A DNA stretch of 32,340 bases from Deltaproteobacteria bacterium (GTDB taxonomy: Bacteria > Desulfobacterota > Desulfomonilia > Desulfomonilales > Desulfomonilaceae), in NCBI GenBank assembly GCA_026388665.1, contig JAPLJJ010000083.1:1-32340 (forward strand). Reading direction: 5' to 3'. Under the pieces are notes generated by a model. That model saw only the letters and a list, made by a program, of their open reading frames with translations. It did not search any database and was not told the origin of the DNA. A program made the position numbers and the translations under genes. This document shows positions 23,757 through 32,339 of this stretch, piece after piece; the first letter of the stretch is position 1; each line of letters opens with the position of its first letter.

Positions 23757-25523
23757 ATGGCATTGTTGGATCCTACTAAGATGGCTGATTGGCAGGTAGC
23801 CGAAGAAGCCGAGAAATCAATGAAGACCGTTTACCAGTTGAGAGATGAATTGGGCCTTGCGGAGGAGGAACTCCTTCCTCACGGACACTATGTCGGGAAA
23901 GTCGATTTCGCGAAGGCCCTGAAGAGGCTAAAAGACCGACCAGATGGAAAATACATCGACGTGACCGCTATCACACCGACGCCTCTGGGTGAAGGTAAGT
24001 CCACGAGTTCTATGGGGTTGGTTGAGGGCCTTGGCAAACGAGGTAAAAAGGTGGTGGCGGCTATACGGCAGCCATCCGGTGGACCCACAATGAACATTAA
24101 AGGTTCGGCCGCTGGCGGTGGGTTGGCTCAGTGTATCCCTCTGACACCATTTTCACTAGGTTTGACCGGTGATATCAACGCGATTATGAATGCTCATAAT
24201 CTTGCGATGGTGGCCCTGACCGCCAGAATGCAGCACGAATTCAATTATGACGATGCGGAACTGGCCAAGAGAAATCTGAAACGGCTTGACATAGATCCCC
24301 GTAACGTTGAATTCGGCTGGATCATTGACTTTTGCGCACAGGCCCTCCGAAATATGATCATCGGAATCGGCGGAAAGATGGATGGTTTCATGATGAAATC
24401 TTCCTTTGCTATTGCCGTTTCCTCAGAGATCATGGCAATTCTCGCTGTTTCCACAGACCTCAAGGACATGCGAGAAAGAATGGGCAAGATCGTGGTGGCT
24501 TACAGCAAGAAGGGTGATCCTGTCACTACAAAAGACCTGGAAGTTGACGGCGCAATGACCGCATGGATGGTGGAAGCGCTCAACCCGAACCTGCTACAAT
24601 CTATTGAAGGCCAACCGGTATTTGTTCATGCGGGTCCATTCGCAAACATCGCTATTGGCCAGAGTTCAATTATCGCCGATAGAATCGGCCTGAAATTGGC
24701 GGATTACCACGTTACGGAATCCGGATTCGGCGCGGATATCGGTTTCGAGAAATTCTGGAACCTAAAGTGCCGTTTCTCAGGCCTCAAACCGAATTGCGCT
24801 GTTATAGTAGCTACGATCAGAGCGCTCAAGTGCCACGGTGGCGCCCCGGTTCCAAGACCTGGACTGCCCATGCCTAAAGAATATGAAGGCGAAAATGTCG
24901 GTTGGGTTGAAGGAGGCTGCAAAAACCTGATTCATCACATCCAGACAGTGAAGAAAGCCGGGATCAATCCAGTGGTCTGCATCAACAGCTTCTATACAGA
25001 CACCAAGAATGAAATCGCTATTGTCAAGAGACTGTCTGAGGCCGCCGGAGCCCGGGCCGCCGTCTCCCAGCATTGGCTCAAAGGTGGCGATGGCGCGCTC
25101 GAATTCGCCGACGCAGTCGTTGATGCTTGCGAAGAAAAGAACGAGTTCAAATTCCTCTATGATTTGAGCCTCCCGTTGCGCCAACGCATCGAGTTAATAG
25201 CGAAGGAAGTTTATGGCGCTGATGGTGTAAGCTATACTCCGGAAGCCGAGGCGAAAGCCAAGAAGATGGAAGCGGACCCCGAATTGTCGAAGCTGGGCAC
25301 CTGTATGGTGAAAACTCACTTGAGCCTTTCGCACGACCCGAACATTAAAGGAACCCCCAAGGGTTGGGTGCTTCCTATTCGCGACGTTTTGACATACAAG
25401 GGCGCCGGTTTCGTGGTTCCAGTCGCTGGAGCAATTTCGCTTATGCCGGGCACTGGTTCCAATCCAGCCTTTAGAAGAGTTGACGTGGATGTCGAAACAG
25501 GGAAGGTTAAAGGCGTATTCTAA
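23757..25523 (+). CDS. fhs: Formate-tetrahydrofolate ligase
   Basis: A 588-residue monofunctional ligase that uses ATP to join formate to tetrahydrofolate, giving 10-formyl-THF. In anaerobes it serves the methyl branch of the Wood-Ljungdahl pathway, in either direction, and purine synthesis. The P-loop-like motif [11 protein letters not shown] is at residues 73-83. [20 protein letters not shown] and [14 protein letters not shown] are hallmark blocks. The C-terminus ends in [15 protein letters not shown], as in the family. A near-perfect AGGAGG site, preceded by a hairpin, and a strong terminator downstream suggest an independently controlled, well expressed gene. purQ, which also feeds purine synthesis, is upstream. 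Confidence 0.97.
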   Translation: MALLDPTKMADWQVAEEAEKSMKTVYQLRDELGLAEEELLPHGHYVGKVDFAKALKRLKDRPDGKYIDVTAITPTPLGEGKSTSSMGLVEGLGKRGKKVVAAIRQPSGGPTMNIKGSAAGGGLAQCIPLTPFSLGLTGDINAIMNAHNLAMVALTARMQHEFNYDDAELAKRNLKRLDIDPRNVEFGWIIDFCAQALRNMIIGIGGKMDGFMMKSSFAIAVSSEIMAILAVSTDLKDMRERMGKIVVAYSKKGDPVTTKDLEVDGAMTAWMVEALNPNLLQSIEGQPVFVHAGPFANIAIGQSSIIADRIGLKLADYHVTESGFGADIGFEKFWNLKCRFSGLKPNCAVIVATIRALKCHGGAPVPRPGLPMPKEYEGENVGWVEGGCKNLIHHIQTVKKAGINPVVCINSFYTDTKNEIAIVKRLSEAAGARAAVSQHWLKGGDGALEFADAVVDACEEKNEFKFLYDLSLPLRQRIELIAKEVYGADGVSYTPEAEAKAKKMEADPELSKLGTCMVKTHLSLSHDPNIKGTPKGWVLPIRDVLTYKGAGFVVPVAGAISLMPGTGSNPAFRRVDVDVETGKVKGVF

Positions 25524-25560
25524 CTAACCGTTAGGTTCAGACATAACTTTAATTTGACTG

Positions 25561-25592
25561 GCCGCAGACATTATGTGCTGCGGCTTTTTTTT
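25561..25592 (+). terminator. Intrinsic terminator after fhs
   Basis: GCCGCAG (25561-25567) pairs perfectly with CTGCGGC (25578-25584) across a 10-base loop and is followed directly by eight T residues. It ends transcription of fhs ahead of the convergent coaX gene. There is no A-run on the other side, so it should act only on the plus strand. Confidence 0.92.
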
Positions 25593-25598
25593 GATTTG

Positions 25599-26381
25599 TC
25601 AGGGTTTCTTTTTGGTCGGTAGGTTTCTCTCGTAGAGAATTTGCAAACCTTCCATGGTCAAATCATCCTCAACGTCGTCGACATTTTTGGTGTGTGAGGA
25701 AATAACTCGCGCCAACCCCCCTGTCGCAACAACTTTCGGTCGAGATTTCAGCTCATCGAACATCCTGCTCAGGATCCCATCGACAAGCGCCGCGTAACCG
25801 AACACAATACCGGACTGAATTGCGGACGCTGTGTCCTTAGCGATTACCTTGGGCGGGGCGCTCAGTTCTACCCTGAAAAGCTTGGAAGCGCTACGAAACA
25901 GTGCCTCCGCAGAGATCTTCACACCTGGGGCAATGGCCCCTCCTTCATACTCTCCGGCGGCATTAATGTAATCAAACGTTGTGGCGGTGCCAAAATCTAC
26001 GGCTATCAATTCGCGGCGGTATTTTTCATACGCAGCGACAGCGTTCACGATTCTATCCGCGCCGACTTCTTTGGGATTATCGTATCTGATCGGCATACCA
26101 GTCTTTATTCCTGGACCTACAAACAGAGGAGCAATCCCGAGAAAAATTTCAGACAACTCTCCAAGGGCCGTTCTCAGTGGCGGAACTACACAGGCGATTA
26201 TCACACCATCAATTCCCTTTGTATCGAGACCTTGCCAGAACATAAGGTTTTTTAACACAACCCATAGTTCATCCGCAGTAACATCCTCATTTGTTCGGAT
26301 TCGCCAGGAACCCAGTTTTTCGTCCTCTTTGTAAAGTCCAATCACGATGTTTGTGTTGCCGACATCGATCGCTAGCAACAT
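25599..26381 (-). CDS. coaX: Type III pantothenate kinase
   Basis: A 260-residue kinase for the first step of coenzyme A synthesis. It starts MLLAIDVGNTNIVIGLYK, the P-loop-like acetate-kinase-fold phosphate motif with Asp6 and Asn9. VGADRIVNAVAAYEK and VDFGTATTFDYI are the other conserved blocks, and GGAIAPGV follows. The longer frame to 26423 adds 14 unrelated residues. ATG at 26381 matches the family start and has AAGGA about 8 bases upstream. Type III enzymes need a monovalent cation and resist CoA feedback. The gene lies alone on the minus strand and shares a 246-base control region with the divergent HDAC-family gene. birA, often adjacent to coaX, is not seen here. Confidence 0.94.
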   Translation of the reverse strand: MLLAIDVGNTNIVIGLYKEDEKLGSWRIRTNEDVTADELWVVLKNLMFWQGLDTKGIDGVIIACVVPPLRTALGELSEIFLGIAPLFVGPGIKTGMPIRYDNPKEVGADRIVNAVAAYEKYRRELIAVDFGTATTFDYINAAGEYEGGAIAPGVKISAEALFRSASKLFRVELSAPPKVIAKDTASAIQSGIVFGYAALVDGILSRMFDELKSRPKVVATGGLARVISSHTKNVDDVEDDLTMEGLQILYERNLPTKKKP

Positions 26382-26451
26382 TTTATATTCCTTTCGGCAT
26401 GATAAGAGACTACAGGACCACATTAAAGAAAGAATACGAGTTTAGTAGTGA

Positions 26452-26630
26452 CAAGTGAAGCGAAACTTGCTGAACATGCAGCGAAAAGAGATCATCTTTT
26501 ACCAGGTATCAGTCCAAGACAAAGATGTCTGCAACAGATGTCTGCAAAATCATTGACTGAAGTCAAACCCGATGTTACGCTAACTTAGCGGAATAAAAGT
26601 TTTCTTTAGGCTTTACCATGCTATGGCATG
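26452..26630. promoter_or_regulatory. Repeat-rich intergenic region between coaX and the HDAC-family gene
   Basis: Within the 246-base divergent gap there is a cluster of symmetric or repeated sequences. CAAGT/ACTTG lies at 26452-26469. AGATGTCTGCAA occurs twice with 13-base periodicity (26523-26534 and 26536-26547). TTGACT/AGTCAA is a 6-base inverted repeat at 26553-26566, and CGCTAA-C-TTAGCG is another at 26578-26590. CATGC/GCATG at 26617-26630 covers one candidate start codon. Promoters for both genes must lie here, but no -35/-10 pair is convincing. Confidence 0.4.
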
Positions 26631-27740
26631 TCCGCGTTCACGCGCTTTCAGCGCAAACTTCCGGCGGTATCCATGATGAAACCCACAGGACTAATTCGAG
26701 ACGAAATCTATCTGAAACATGATATGGGCATGTATCACCCGGAGAGTCCCGAGAGACTCAAAGTTATTTACGCCATGCTGGATGAACTCGGGACAGCCCT
26801 TAACCTTGCCTACATTGAGGCCAGGAAGGCTACCGTGGAAGAACTCCTGGCCAATCATGATCCTCTATATGTTGACCGTATCATGGGAACCGCAGGATGT
26901 GAAAACGTTTTTCTCGATCCGGACACGTCGGCGTGTTGCCATTCCTGGGATGCTGCAATCTCTGCGGTTGGCGGATTGTTGCGTCTTGTTGACGGGGTGA
27001 TTGGGGGAGACATCCGAAATGGTTTTGCATTTGTAAGGCCCCCTGGGCATCATGCTGAAAATCGTAGAGCCATGGGATTTTGTCTGTTCAACAACGTGGC
27101 AGTGGCTGCGCATTACGCTTTGAACAAACATCATCTTGACAGGGTAGCGATAGTCGATTGGGACTTGCATCATGGAAATGGAACGCAAAGTTCATTTTAT
27201 GAAGATCCGCGTGTTCTGTTCGTTTCGACGCATCAGTATCCACATTATCCGGGTACCGGAGGATTACGCGAGGTTGGGCATGGCCCTGGCGAAGGGTACA
27301 CAATAAATGTACCGCTCGCTTCAGGGGCGGGTGACGCAGAATATATCGCTGTGTTTAATCACTTAATCTACCCCTTGTTGGAAGCATTTCAGCCTGAGTT
27401 GATATTGGTATCCGCAGGATTCGACGCTCATGAAAAAGACCCTCTAGGTGGGATGAATCTTACCGAGGCTGGATATGAGGCCATGGTAAAAATCCTCATG
27501 CGTTCAGCCTGGCAGGCTTGCGCGGAGCGATTGGTCCTTGTGCTGGAAGGCGGCTATCATCTTGGCGCTCTCAGGAATTCCGTAAAGCGTATCCTGTATT
27601 GTTTGTCCTCATACGATCCAGTTGAGGGGAGCCCCGTCAGTTCTCCGGACCTTACTACCCTCACTTATACCTTCAGGGCGCGTCTCAGGGATGTTCTGGC
27701 TTTTGCCAGCCGATATTGGCCGAGTCTTCCGCAGTTGTGA
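26628..27740 (+). CDS. Histone-deacetylase-superfamily (acetoin utilisation/AcuC-like) deacetylase
   Basis: A 370-residue zinc amidohydrolase of the arginase/HDAC fold. The active-site His pair lies in RPPGHHAE (His141-His142). The zinc ligands are Asp179 and His181 in DWDLHHGNGTQ and Asp266 in SAGFDAHEKDPLGG, and the transition-state Tyr310 is in LEGGY. All residues needed for deacetylation are present. Bacterial members act on acetylated proteins, polyamines or small amides; the substrate cannot be told. The start is uncertain: ATG at 26628 lies within a small hairpin, and ATG at 26673 (MMKPTGLIRDEIYL) better fits where family similarity begins. It is followed by truB after a short gap. Confidence 0.88.
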   Translation: MSAFTRFQRKLPAVSMMKPTGLIRDEIYLKHDMGMYHPESPERLKVIYAMLDELGTALNLAYIEARKATVEELLANHDPLYVDRIMGTAGCENVFLDPDTSACCHSWDAAISAVGGLLRLVDGVIGGDIRNGFAFVRPPGHHAENRRAMGFCLFNNVAVAAHYALNKHHLDRVAIVDWDLHHGNGTQSSFYEDPRVLFVSTHQYPHYPGTGGLREVGHGPGEGYTINVPLASGAGDAEYIAVFNHLIYPLLEAFQPELILVSAGFDAHEKDPLGGMNLTEAGYEAMVKILMRSAWQACAERLVLVLEGGYHLGALRNSVKRILYCLSSYDPVEGSPVSSPDLTTLTYTFRARLRDVLAFASRYWPSLPQL

Positions 27741-27832
27741 TACATAGAGCCGGACATTTCTGATATTTGAGAATAATCATTGATCGATAAACACTGATTT
27801 TGAGGGTTCGGGACAGGAGCGTCAATTTTTCC

Positions 27833-28774
27833 GTGACTCACGGTATCTTATTAATCGATAAACCTGAAGGATTCACTTCAAACGACGTGGTCAGTATAAT
27901 CCGCAGGCGTCTGAACCGCTCGGTTAAGGTTGGGCACACGGGAACTCTGGATCCAGCCGCATCCGGTTTGCTTGTCATGCTACTTGGGAGCGCCACGAGG
28001 GCACTCGACTTCCTCGATGAAACCAGAAAACATTATCAAGTGACGATCAGACTAGGGGAAGAAAGTGATACCTGTGACAAAGAGGGGAACATCACCATTG
28101 CAGGTGATCCTCAAACATTGTCTCATGATGAGATCGATGCGTGTCTGAAAAGCTTTCTCGGCCCTACAGACCAAATTCCTCCCTATTTCTCCGCCATAAA
28201 AAAGGACGGGATTCCCCTTTACAAACTCGCTCGTAAAGGGATTTTTCCAGATCTGGAAATCAGAAAAATTGAAATATATGAACTTTCGATTCTTGATTGG
28301 CGCTCGCCCGATCTAAAGATTGATCTGATTTGTTCAAAGGGCACATATGCTAGAGCGCTAGCGCGAGATATTGGTGTTCGTTTAGGAGTTGGCGGTAGAG
28401 TTGAAACACTCAGAAGAGTGGCGTCAGGCAAATTTCGTATCGAAAACGCTCACAGTTTGGATTCAGTGAAATGCGTCGAGATTGAGGCTATACAAAAGTC
28501 ATTAATCCAACTTGAGGACGCGTTAGATCATCTTCCTGAGATGCGTGTGTCGGACAATGATTTCAGGAGGCTCGCCCTGGGTGGTTACGTTGCTGAGGAC
28601 ATGGATAAACTACTACCCGAAATCGAAAGGACCAGCGCCGTTGGCAACGTGTATCGTGTTCAGGACGACGACAGTCATATCGTCGTTTTGGTCCGTCGGG
28701 AGTTTAGCGAACAAGGCATGTTTCTGAAACCCATCAAAGTTTTCAATCTTCATTCTCAAAGCACTATTGAATAG
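27833..28774 (+). CDS. truB: tRNA pseudouridine-55 synthase
   Basis: TruB makes the universal pseudouridine 55 in the T-loop of tRNAs. The conserved opening GILLIDKPEGFTSND and the catalytic block VGHTGTLDPAASGLLVMLLG, containing the nucleophilic Asp, are unmistakable. IPPYFSAIKKDGIPLYKLAR and CSKGTYARALARDIG also match. I chose GTG at 27833 (313 residues, close to the E. coli enzyme's 314), with AGGAG 13 bases upstream; a TTG at 27800 would add 11 residues. The usual companions (rbfA, rpsO, infB) are not adjacent. A C-terminal PUA-like segment is plausible for residues after about 230. Confidence 0.94.
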   Translation: MTHGILLIDKPEGFTSNDVVSIIRRRLNRSVKVGHTGTLDPAASGLLVMLLGSATRALDFLDETRKHYQVTIRLGEESDTCDKEGNITIAGDPQTLSHDEIDACLKSFLGPTDQIPPYFSAIKKDGIPLYKLARKGIFPDLEIRKIEIYELSILDWRSPDLKIDLICSKGTYARALARDIGVRLGVGGRVETLRRVASGKFRIENAHSLDSVKCVEIEAIQKSLIQLEDALDHLPEMRVSDNDFRRLALGGYVAEDMDKLLPEIERTSAVGNVYRVQDDDSHIVVLVRREFSEQGMFLKPIKVFNLHSQSTIE

Positions 28775-28851
28775 AAACCGGAACAGTAGTAAAGTAGATT
28801 GTAGATATTGCTGCTAAGGTTAATTAATCGCAATATCTAACAAGCTTAAAT

Positions 28852-28873
28852 TACTAAAATAACCATTTTAGTA
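28852..28873. repeat. AT-rich 9-bp inverted repeat between truB and the exported amidotransferase-like gene
   Basis: TACTAAAAT and ATTTTAGTA form a perfect inverted repeat with an AACC spacer. It lies 78 bases past truB and 83 bases before the next ATG in an AT-rich 181-base gap. It could end truB transcription weakly or be an operator for the downstream gene. No T-run follows. Confidence 0.4.
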
Positions 28874-28955
28874 TATGTGTTTGACTTCTAATAACCGTAT
28901 TTTAGCTCGAGAACGTCCCGGCAATTTCAAAAAGTGATTTTGAGAGACAAGTTGC

Positions 28956-29852
28956 ATGAAAAGAATTTTGACATTAATTGTTGTATTGAATTTGATCGTG
29001 GGGATCGGTTTCATCAATTGCGGCGCTGCTGAGACCACTGAGAATCCAAGCGCAATTGATGAATCCGAAAAAACTAATATTGAAGTCGTAGAGTCATCCT
29101 CGCTTTGGATTGTTGTCAACATGTTCACCGGCAGAAGTTCCAAGCAGGCCGTGATTGTTCAGGAAACCCTGGAGCGGCTCGGAGCGGACGGGCATGGGGT
29201 AATCCTACCTTACGCGGAAATAACGGTGGAAAATGTGAAAAGATTGAAGCCTGCTTTTCTCGCATTGAGCCCTAATGGAATACCGTGGTGTAAATACAAA
29301 GGCAAGAATGGTCAGGATCTTGAGAACTTTTTCAAGGCTCTTCGGATAATAGTCGAAGATTTGAAAATCCCGGTGGTTGGAATTTGTGGGGGCCATCAGG
29401 CTTTAACTCTTGCCTTTGGAGGGAAAGTCGGCCCAATTAGGGGAGGGGAGGATGACTGTTTTCCCTATGGACAGCATCCCACTGAAAAAGGCCGGCACGA
29501 CGTTTACGTTTTACACAGAGATCCGCTTTTCCTGGGCATGGGGAAATCTCTTAATCTGGTCCAGAGTCATTACGATGAAGTGAAGAAGCTACCCCAAAAG
29601 TTTGTTGCGCTCGCTGAAAACAAGATGTGTCCGTATCAGATAATCAGGCACGCACAAAGGCCTGCGTACGGCGTACAGGCTCATACCGAATACTACATGA
29701 ATTCCCGGCCGGACGGAGGAATCCTTCTGAGAAACTTCCTAGATATTGTGAGGACACATAACAGGATAGTCCGACATCCGGACGCAGCGCCTAAGCCAGT
29801 TTCACATGTCAAAAGGCAGGGAGCTGAATCTTCCGAAAAGGCATCGTGGTGA
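28956..29852 (+). CDS. Class I glutamine-amidotransferase-fold protein with N-terminal signal peptide
   Basis: A 298-residue protein. Residues 1-22 form a signal peptide: MKR, a hydrophobic core (4-20), then Asn-Cys-Gly-Ala-Ala. Cys22 is a possible but atypical lipobox (FIN-C), and signal peptidase I cleavage near Ala24-Ala25 is the alternative. The mature part is a class I amidotransferase fold with nucleophile Cys144 in VGICGGHQAL and His243 plus Glu245 in YGVQAHTEYY, so the catalytic triad is intact. Normal amidotransferases are cytoplasmic because they feed ammonia to a synthase. An exported one more likely acts as a gamma-glutamyl hydrolase or other amidase. It stands alone after an AT-rich gap. 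Substrate unknown; export is inferred from the N-terminus. Confidence 0.75.
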   Translation: MKRILTLIVVLNLIVGIGFINCGAAETTENPSAIDESEKTNIEVVESSSLWIVVNMFTGRSSKQAVIVQETLERLGADGHGVILPYAEITVENVKRLKPAFLALSPNGIPWCKYKGKNGQDLENFFKALRIIVEDLKIPVVGICGGHQALTLAFGGKVGPIRGGEDDCFPYGQHPTEKGRHDVYVLHRDPLFLGMGKSLNLVQSHYDEVKKLPQKFVALAENKMCPYQIIRHAQRPAYGVQAHTEYYMNSRPDGGILLRNFLDIVRTHNRIVRHPDAAPKPVSHVKRQGAESSEKASW

Positions 29853-29883
29853 TTGTGTTTCGTAATTTTAGGAAGGAGAAGAG

Positions 29884-30315
29884 TTGAAAGAACACAAACC
29901 AAATATTGATCGGAAAACAGAACCGGTAAGATTTGCGATCGAGGTTGTAGGTGGCGACCCTTTCTCACGTATGCTCGGAATAGTTGTCGAGGACGCACAG
30001 GATTGTTACGCCAAAGTGAGTCTCAAAATAAAACCGGAGTACTGCAATTCAGAGGCCAGAAGCCACGGCGGAGTAATATTTTCACTTGCTGATGAGGCTT
30101 TTGCGATAGCGTGTAATTCCAGGGGATACATGGCTTTTGCCGCTGAAATGAAAATCAATTACTTTGAAGCCACAAAAGTAGGAGATATGGTCACGGCGGA
30201 AGCTAAACCGATAGATATCAGAAAAAGGATCAGCCTTTGGAACATTGAAGTCCGTAATCAGGATGCTGTCCTGATTGCGTTAGCGCATGGATTGGCCTAC
30301 CATTTTGTTAAGTGA
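29884..30315 (+). CDS. PaaI-like hotdog-fold thioesterase
   Basis: A 143-residue single hotdog domain of the PaaI/acyl-CoA thioesterase group. The key stretch is RSHGGVIFSLADEAFAIACN, where His61-Gly-Gly and Asp70 are the typical active-site positions. It probably hydrolyses aryl- or acyl-CoA thioesters in the cytoplasm. The start is TTG with GGAAGGAG ending 5 bases upstream, a strong site that supports the non-ATG start. The response-regulator gene begins 6 bases after its stop, so the two are likely co-transcribed. No phenylacetate-pathway genes are nearby, so the physiological substrate is not known. Confidence 0.85.
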   Translation: MKEHKPNIDRKTEPVRFAIEVVGGDPFSRMLGIVVEDAQDCYAKVSLKIKPEYCNSEARSHGGVIFSLADEAFAIACNSRGYMAFAAEMKINYFEATKVGDMVTAEAKPIDIRKRISLWNIEVRNQDAVLIALAHGLAYHFVK

Positions 30316-30321
30316 TCCACA

Positions 30322-31728
30322 ATGAATGATCTTACTAACCAGGGGCACGTTCTTGTCGTTGAGGATGACACTTTCAACGGTCCTTTTACGACACAGCTTC
30401 TGAGGGCCTCAGGTTTCAAGGCTGATCTTGCCGAATCGGCCGAACAAGCTCTTCAACTTCTAGAAAATACTGATACTTCAACGCCGGACCTGATCCTACT
30501 CGATGTTAACCTGCCTGGCATGGATGGGCTCGAAATGGCCTCCAAGCTCAAGGCGCATCCGGAGTTCCAGTATATCCCTATCATTATTTTCACTGTGCAT
30601 AATACCCTTGAGTTCAAGATACGGGGTTTGAATAGCGGAGGAGATGACTATCTGACCAAACCCTTTGAACCGGATGAGTTGCTTGCTCGTGTAAATGCGA
30701 TGATGCGTATTAGAAGATTGTATCAGAATATTAGGTACGAGCGTAGCGAGAATCGCAGACTGACTCAGACCCTGGATGGCTTTGGGAAGCTCGGGAATCT
30801 TCTCGGCCGTTCACCCAGAATGCGGGCAATTTGTGATTTGATTCTAGACATATCCAGCTCAGATTCGAATGTTCTTATTCATGGGGAGTCCGGTACCGGT
30901 AAGGAGGTTGTCGCAAAAGCTATTCATCAACAAAGTATTCGAAAGGATGGCCCGTTCATTGTTGTAAATTGCGCCGCATACGCCGAAACATTATTGCAAT
31001 CCGAACTTTTTGGTCATGAAAAGGGAGCTTTTACCGGGGCCATAAGGGCAAAAAAGGGAAGGTTTGAACAAGCCAACGGAGGAGTGCTCTTTCTCGACGA
31101 AATTGGTGAAATCAGCCTCTCGACTCAGGTAGTCTTACTGAGGGTGATTCAGGAAAAACGGTTTGAGCGTGTGGGAGGCGAAGCAACAATCAGCACGGAT
31201 GCAAGGATCATAGCGGCGACTAATAAAGATCTAAAAAAAGGCATGGCGCAGGGAACGTTCAGGGAGGATCTTTATTGGAGGCTCAATGTGATCAATATTG
31301 ATATCCCACCGTTACGCGAGAGGAAGGAAGATATCCCACAACTTGTAAACAATTTCGTTGACGGCTTCAATCAACGTCTGGGCAAGAACGTCAGGAAATT
31401 TAGCCAGGAGGCGATGGATCTGATTTTTCAGTACCATTGGCCTGGAAATGTGAGACAACTGGAAAATGCAGTGGAACGGTCAATTGTCCTTTGCAAAGAA
31501 GACATTATACGACCGGATGATTTACCGGAGGAATTACGGCATTCGGATTTTAGTTACACCGGCACGAGCAGTCCACGTACAAACCTGGAAACTCTTGAGC
31601 GAGAACATATTAAGTCAATTCTCGAGCAATGTCGTTGGAACAAGTACAGGGCCGCCCAACTCATGGGAATAAGCAGAAGCACACTTTACAGCAAGATGAA
31701 AAAACATGAGTTGATTGAGCCTGCCTGA
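30322..31728 (+). CDS. Sigma-54-dependent response regulator (NtrC family)
   Basis: A 468-residue transcription activator with three domains. The receiver domain (about 9-130) has the acidic pair Glu14-Asp15, phospho-acceptor Asp61 and Lys113 in YLTKPF. The AAA+ sigma-54 interaction domain (about 160-395) has Walker A GESGTGKE (188-195), GAFTGA (235-240), which contacts sigma-54, and Walker B VLFLDEIGE. A Fis-type helix-turn-helix (about 425-462) binds DNA. All key residues are intact. No partner histidine kinase is in the window, so it is an orphan here; the short GHKL ATPases upstream are over 20 kb away. It starts 6 bases after the thioesterase gene. Confidence 0.93.
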   Translation: MNDLTNQGHVLVVEDDTFNGPFTTQLLRASGFKADLAESAEQALQLLENTDTSTPDLILLDVNLPGMDGLEMASKLKAHPEFQYIPIIIFTVHNTLEFKIRGLNSGGDDYLTKPFEPDELLARVNAMMRIRRLYQNIRYERSENRRLTQTLDGFGKLGNLLGRSPRMRAICDLILDISSSDSNVLIHGESGTGKEVVAKAIHQQSIRKDGPFIVVNCAAYAETLLQSELFGHEKGAFTGAIRAKKGRFEQANGGVLFLDEIGEISLSTQVVLLRVIQEKRFERVGGEATISTDARIIAATNKDLKKGMAQGTFREDLYWRLNVINIDIPPLRERKEDIPQLVNNFVDGFNQRLGKNVRKFSQEAMDLIFQYHWPGNVRQLENAVERSIVLCKEDIIRPDDLPEELRHSDFSYTGTSSPRTNLETLEREHIKSILEQCRWNKYRAAQLMGISRSTLYSKMKKHELIEPA

Positions 31729-31738
31729 ACAGGAAACA

Positions 31739-32071
31739 ATGATTATAAAATTTTATGAAGGGGTTTTGAAGAGGAACATAGGCGAATCGAAATCCCTCGT
31801 TTGGGCCCAATCGGAACTTGGCTGTCGAGCGCTCGTGGGGTCTCAGATCAAGACTTGGGACACACAGGAGATTAGGGGTATAACCGATGTGAGTATGATC
31901 ACAAGCGTTGATCTGGAAGGGCTAGAGTCAGAGGACGCTATTTACGTGATCGACTCCATACTGAAGGGCAAGTATTACGCGAAGCCCGGTGTTCGAGGCA
32001 TCTTGGACGCCGCCTTGTATTTACTTGTGAACGAGGCCCTGACGGAGTTATCCCGGCCCGTTTACGATTAA
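31739..32071 (+). CDS. Hypothetical protein, 110 residues
   Basis: I do not recognise this protein. From ATG at 31739 it has 110 residues with no signal peptide or membrane segment. Its composition is that of a soluble protein with a helical C-terminus (GILDAALYLLVNEALTEL). AGGA lies 4 bases before the ATG; a TTG at 31715 would overlap the end of the response-regulator gene. It follows that gene by 10 bases and so is probably its operon partner. A role as a receiver-associated or small regulatory protein is only suggested by position. Confidence 0.6.
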   Translation: MIIKFYEGVLKRNIGESKSLVWAQSELGCRALVGSQIKTWDTQEIRGITDVSMITSVDLEGLESEDAIYVIDSILKGKYYAKPGVRGILDAALYLLVNEALTELSRPVYD

Positions 32072-32089
32072 CACGTCGCTGCATTTCTC

Positions 32090-32118
32090 TTGACAGATTT
32101 TCCTCAGCATATTATTGT
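32090..32118 (+). promoter_or_regulatory. Sigma-70 promoter for the tRNA genes
   Basis: A perfect TTGACA (32090-32095), a 17-base spacer and TATTGT (32113-32118, 4/6 match) lie 50 bases upstream of tRNA-Val. The strength and position suit a stable-RNA promoter. It would start transcription near 32125. Confidence 0.68.
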
Positions 32119-32168
32119 TGACGGATAAGGGTCGCACATGTGGCTCGAGCATTGTTTTTGCAAAGATT

Positions 32169-32243
32169 GGGCGGGTAGCTCAGCGGGAGAGCATCGGCCT
32201 TACAAGCCGAGGGTCACAGGTTCAAATCCTGTTCCGCCTACCA
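32169..32243 (+). tRNA. tRNA-Val (anticodon TAC), CCA encoded
   Basis: A full cloverleaf can be drawn. The D stem is GCTC/GAGC, the anticodon stem TCGGC/GCCGA with loop CTTACAA, and the T stem ACAGG/CCTGT with loop TTCAAAT. The discriminator is A and the CCA end is encoded. The acceptor stem GGGCGGG/TCCGCCT contains G-U pairs at positions 1-72 and 7-66. Confidence 0.96.
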
Positions 32244-32262
32244 AGCCCGAAAAAACTTCAGT

Positions 32263-32339
<77 letters not shown>

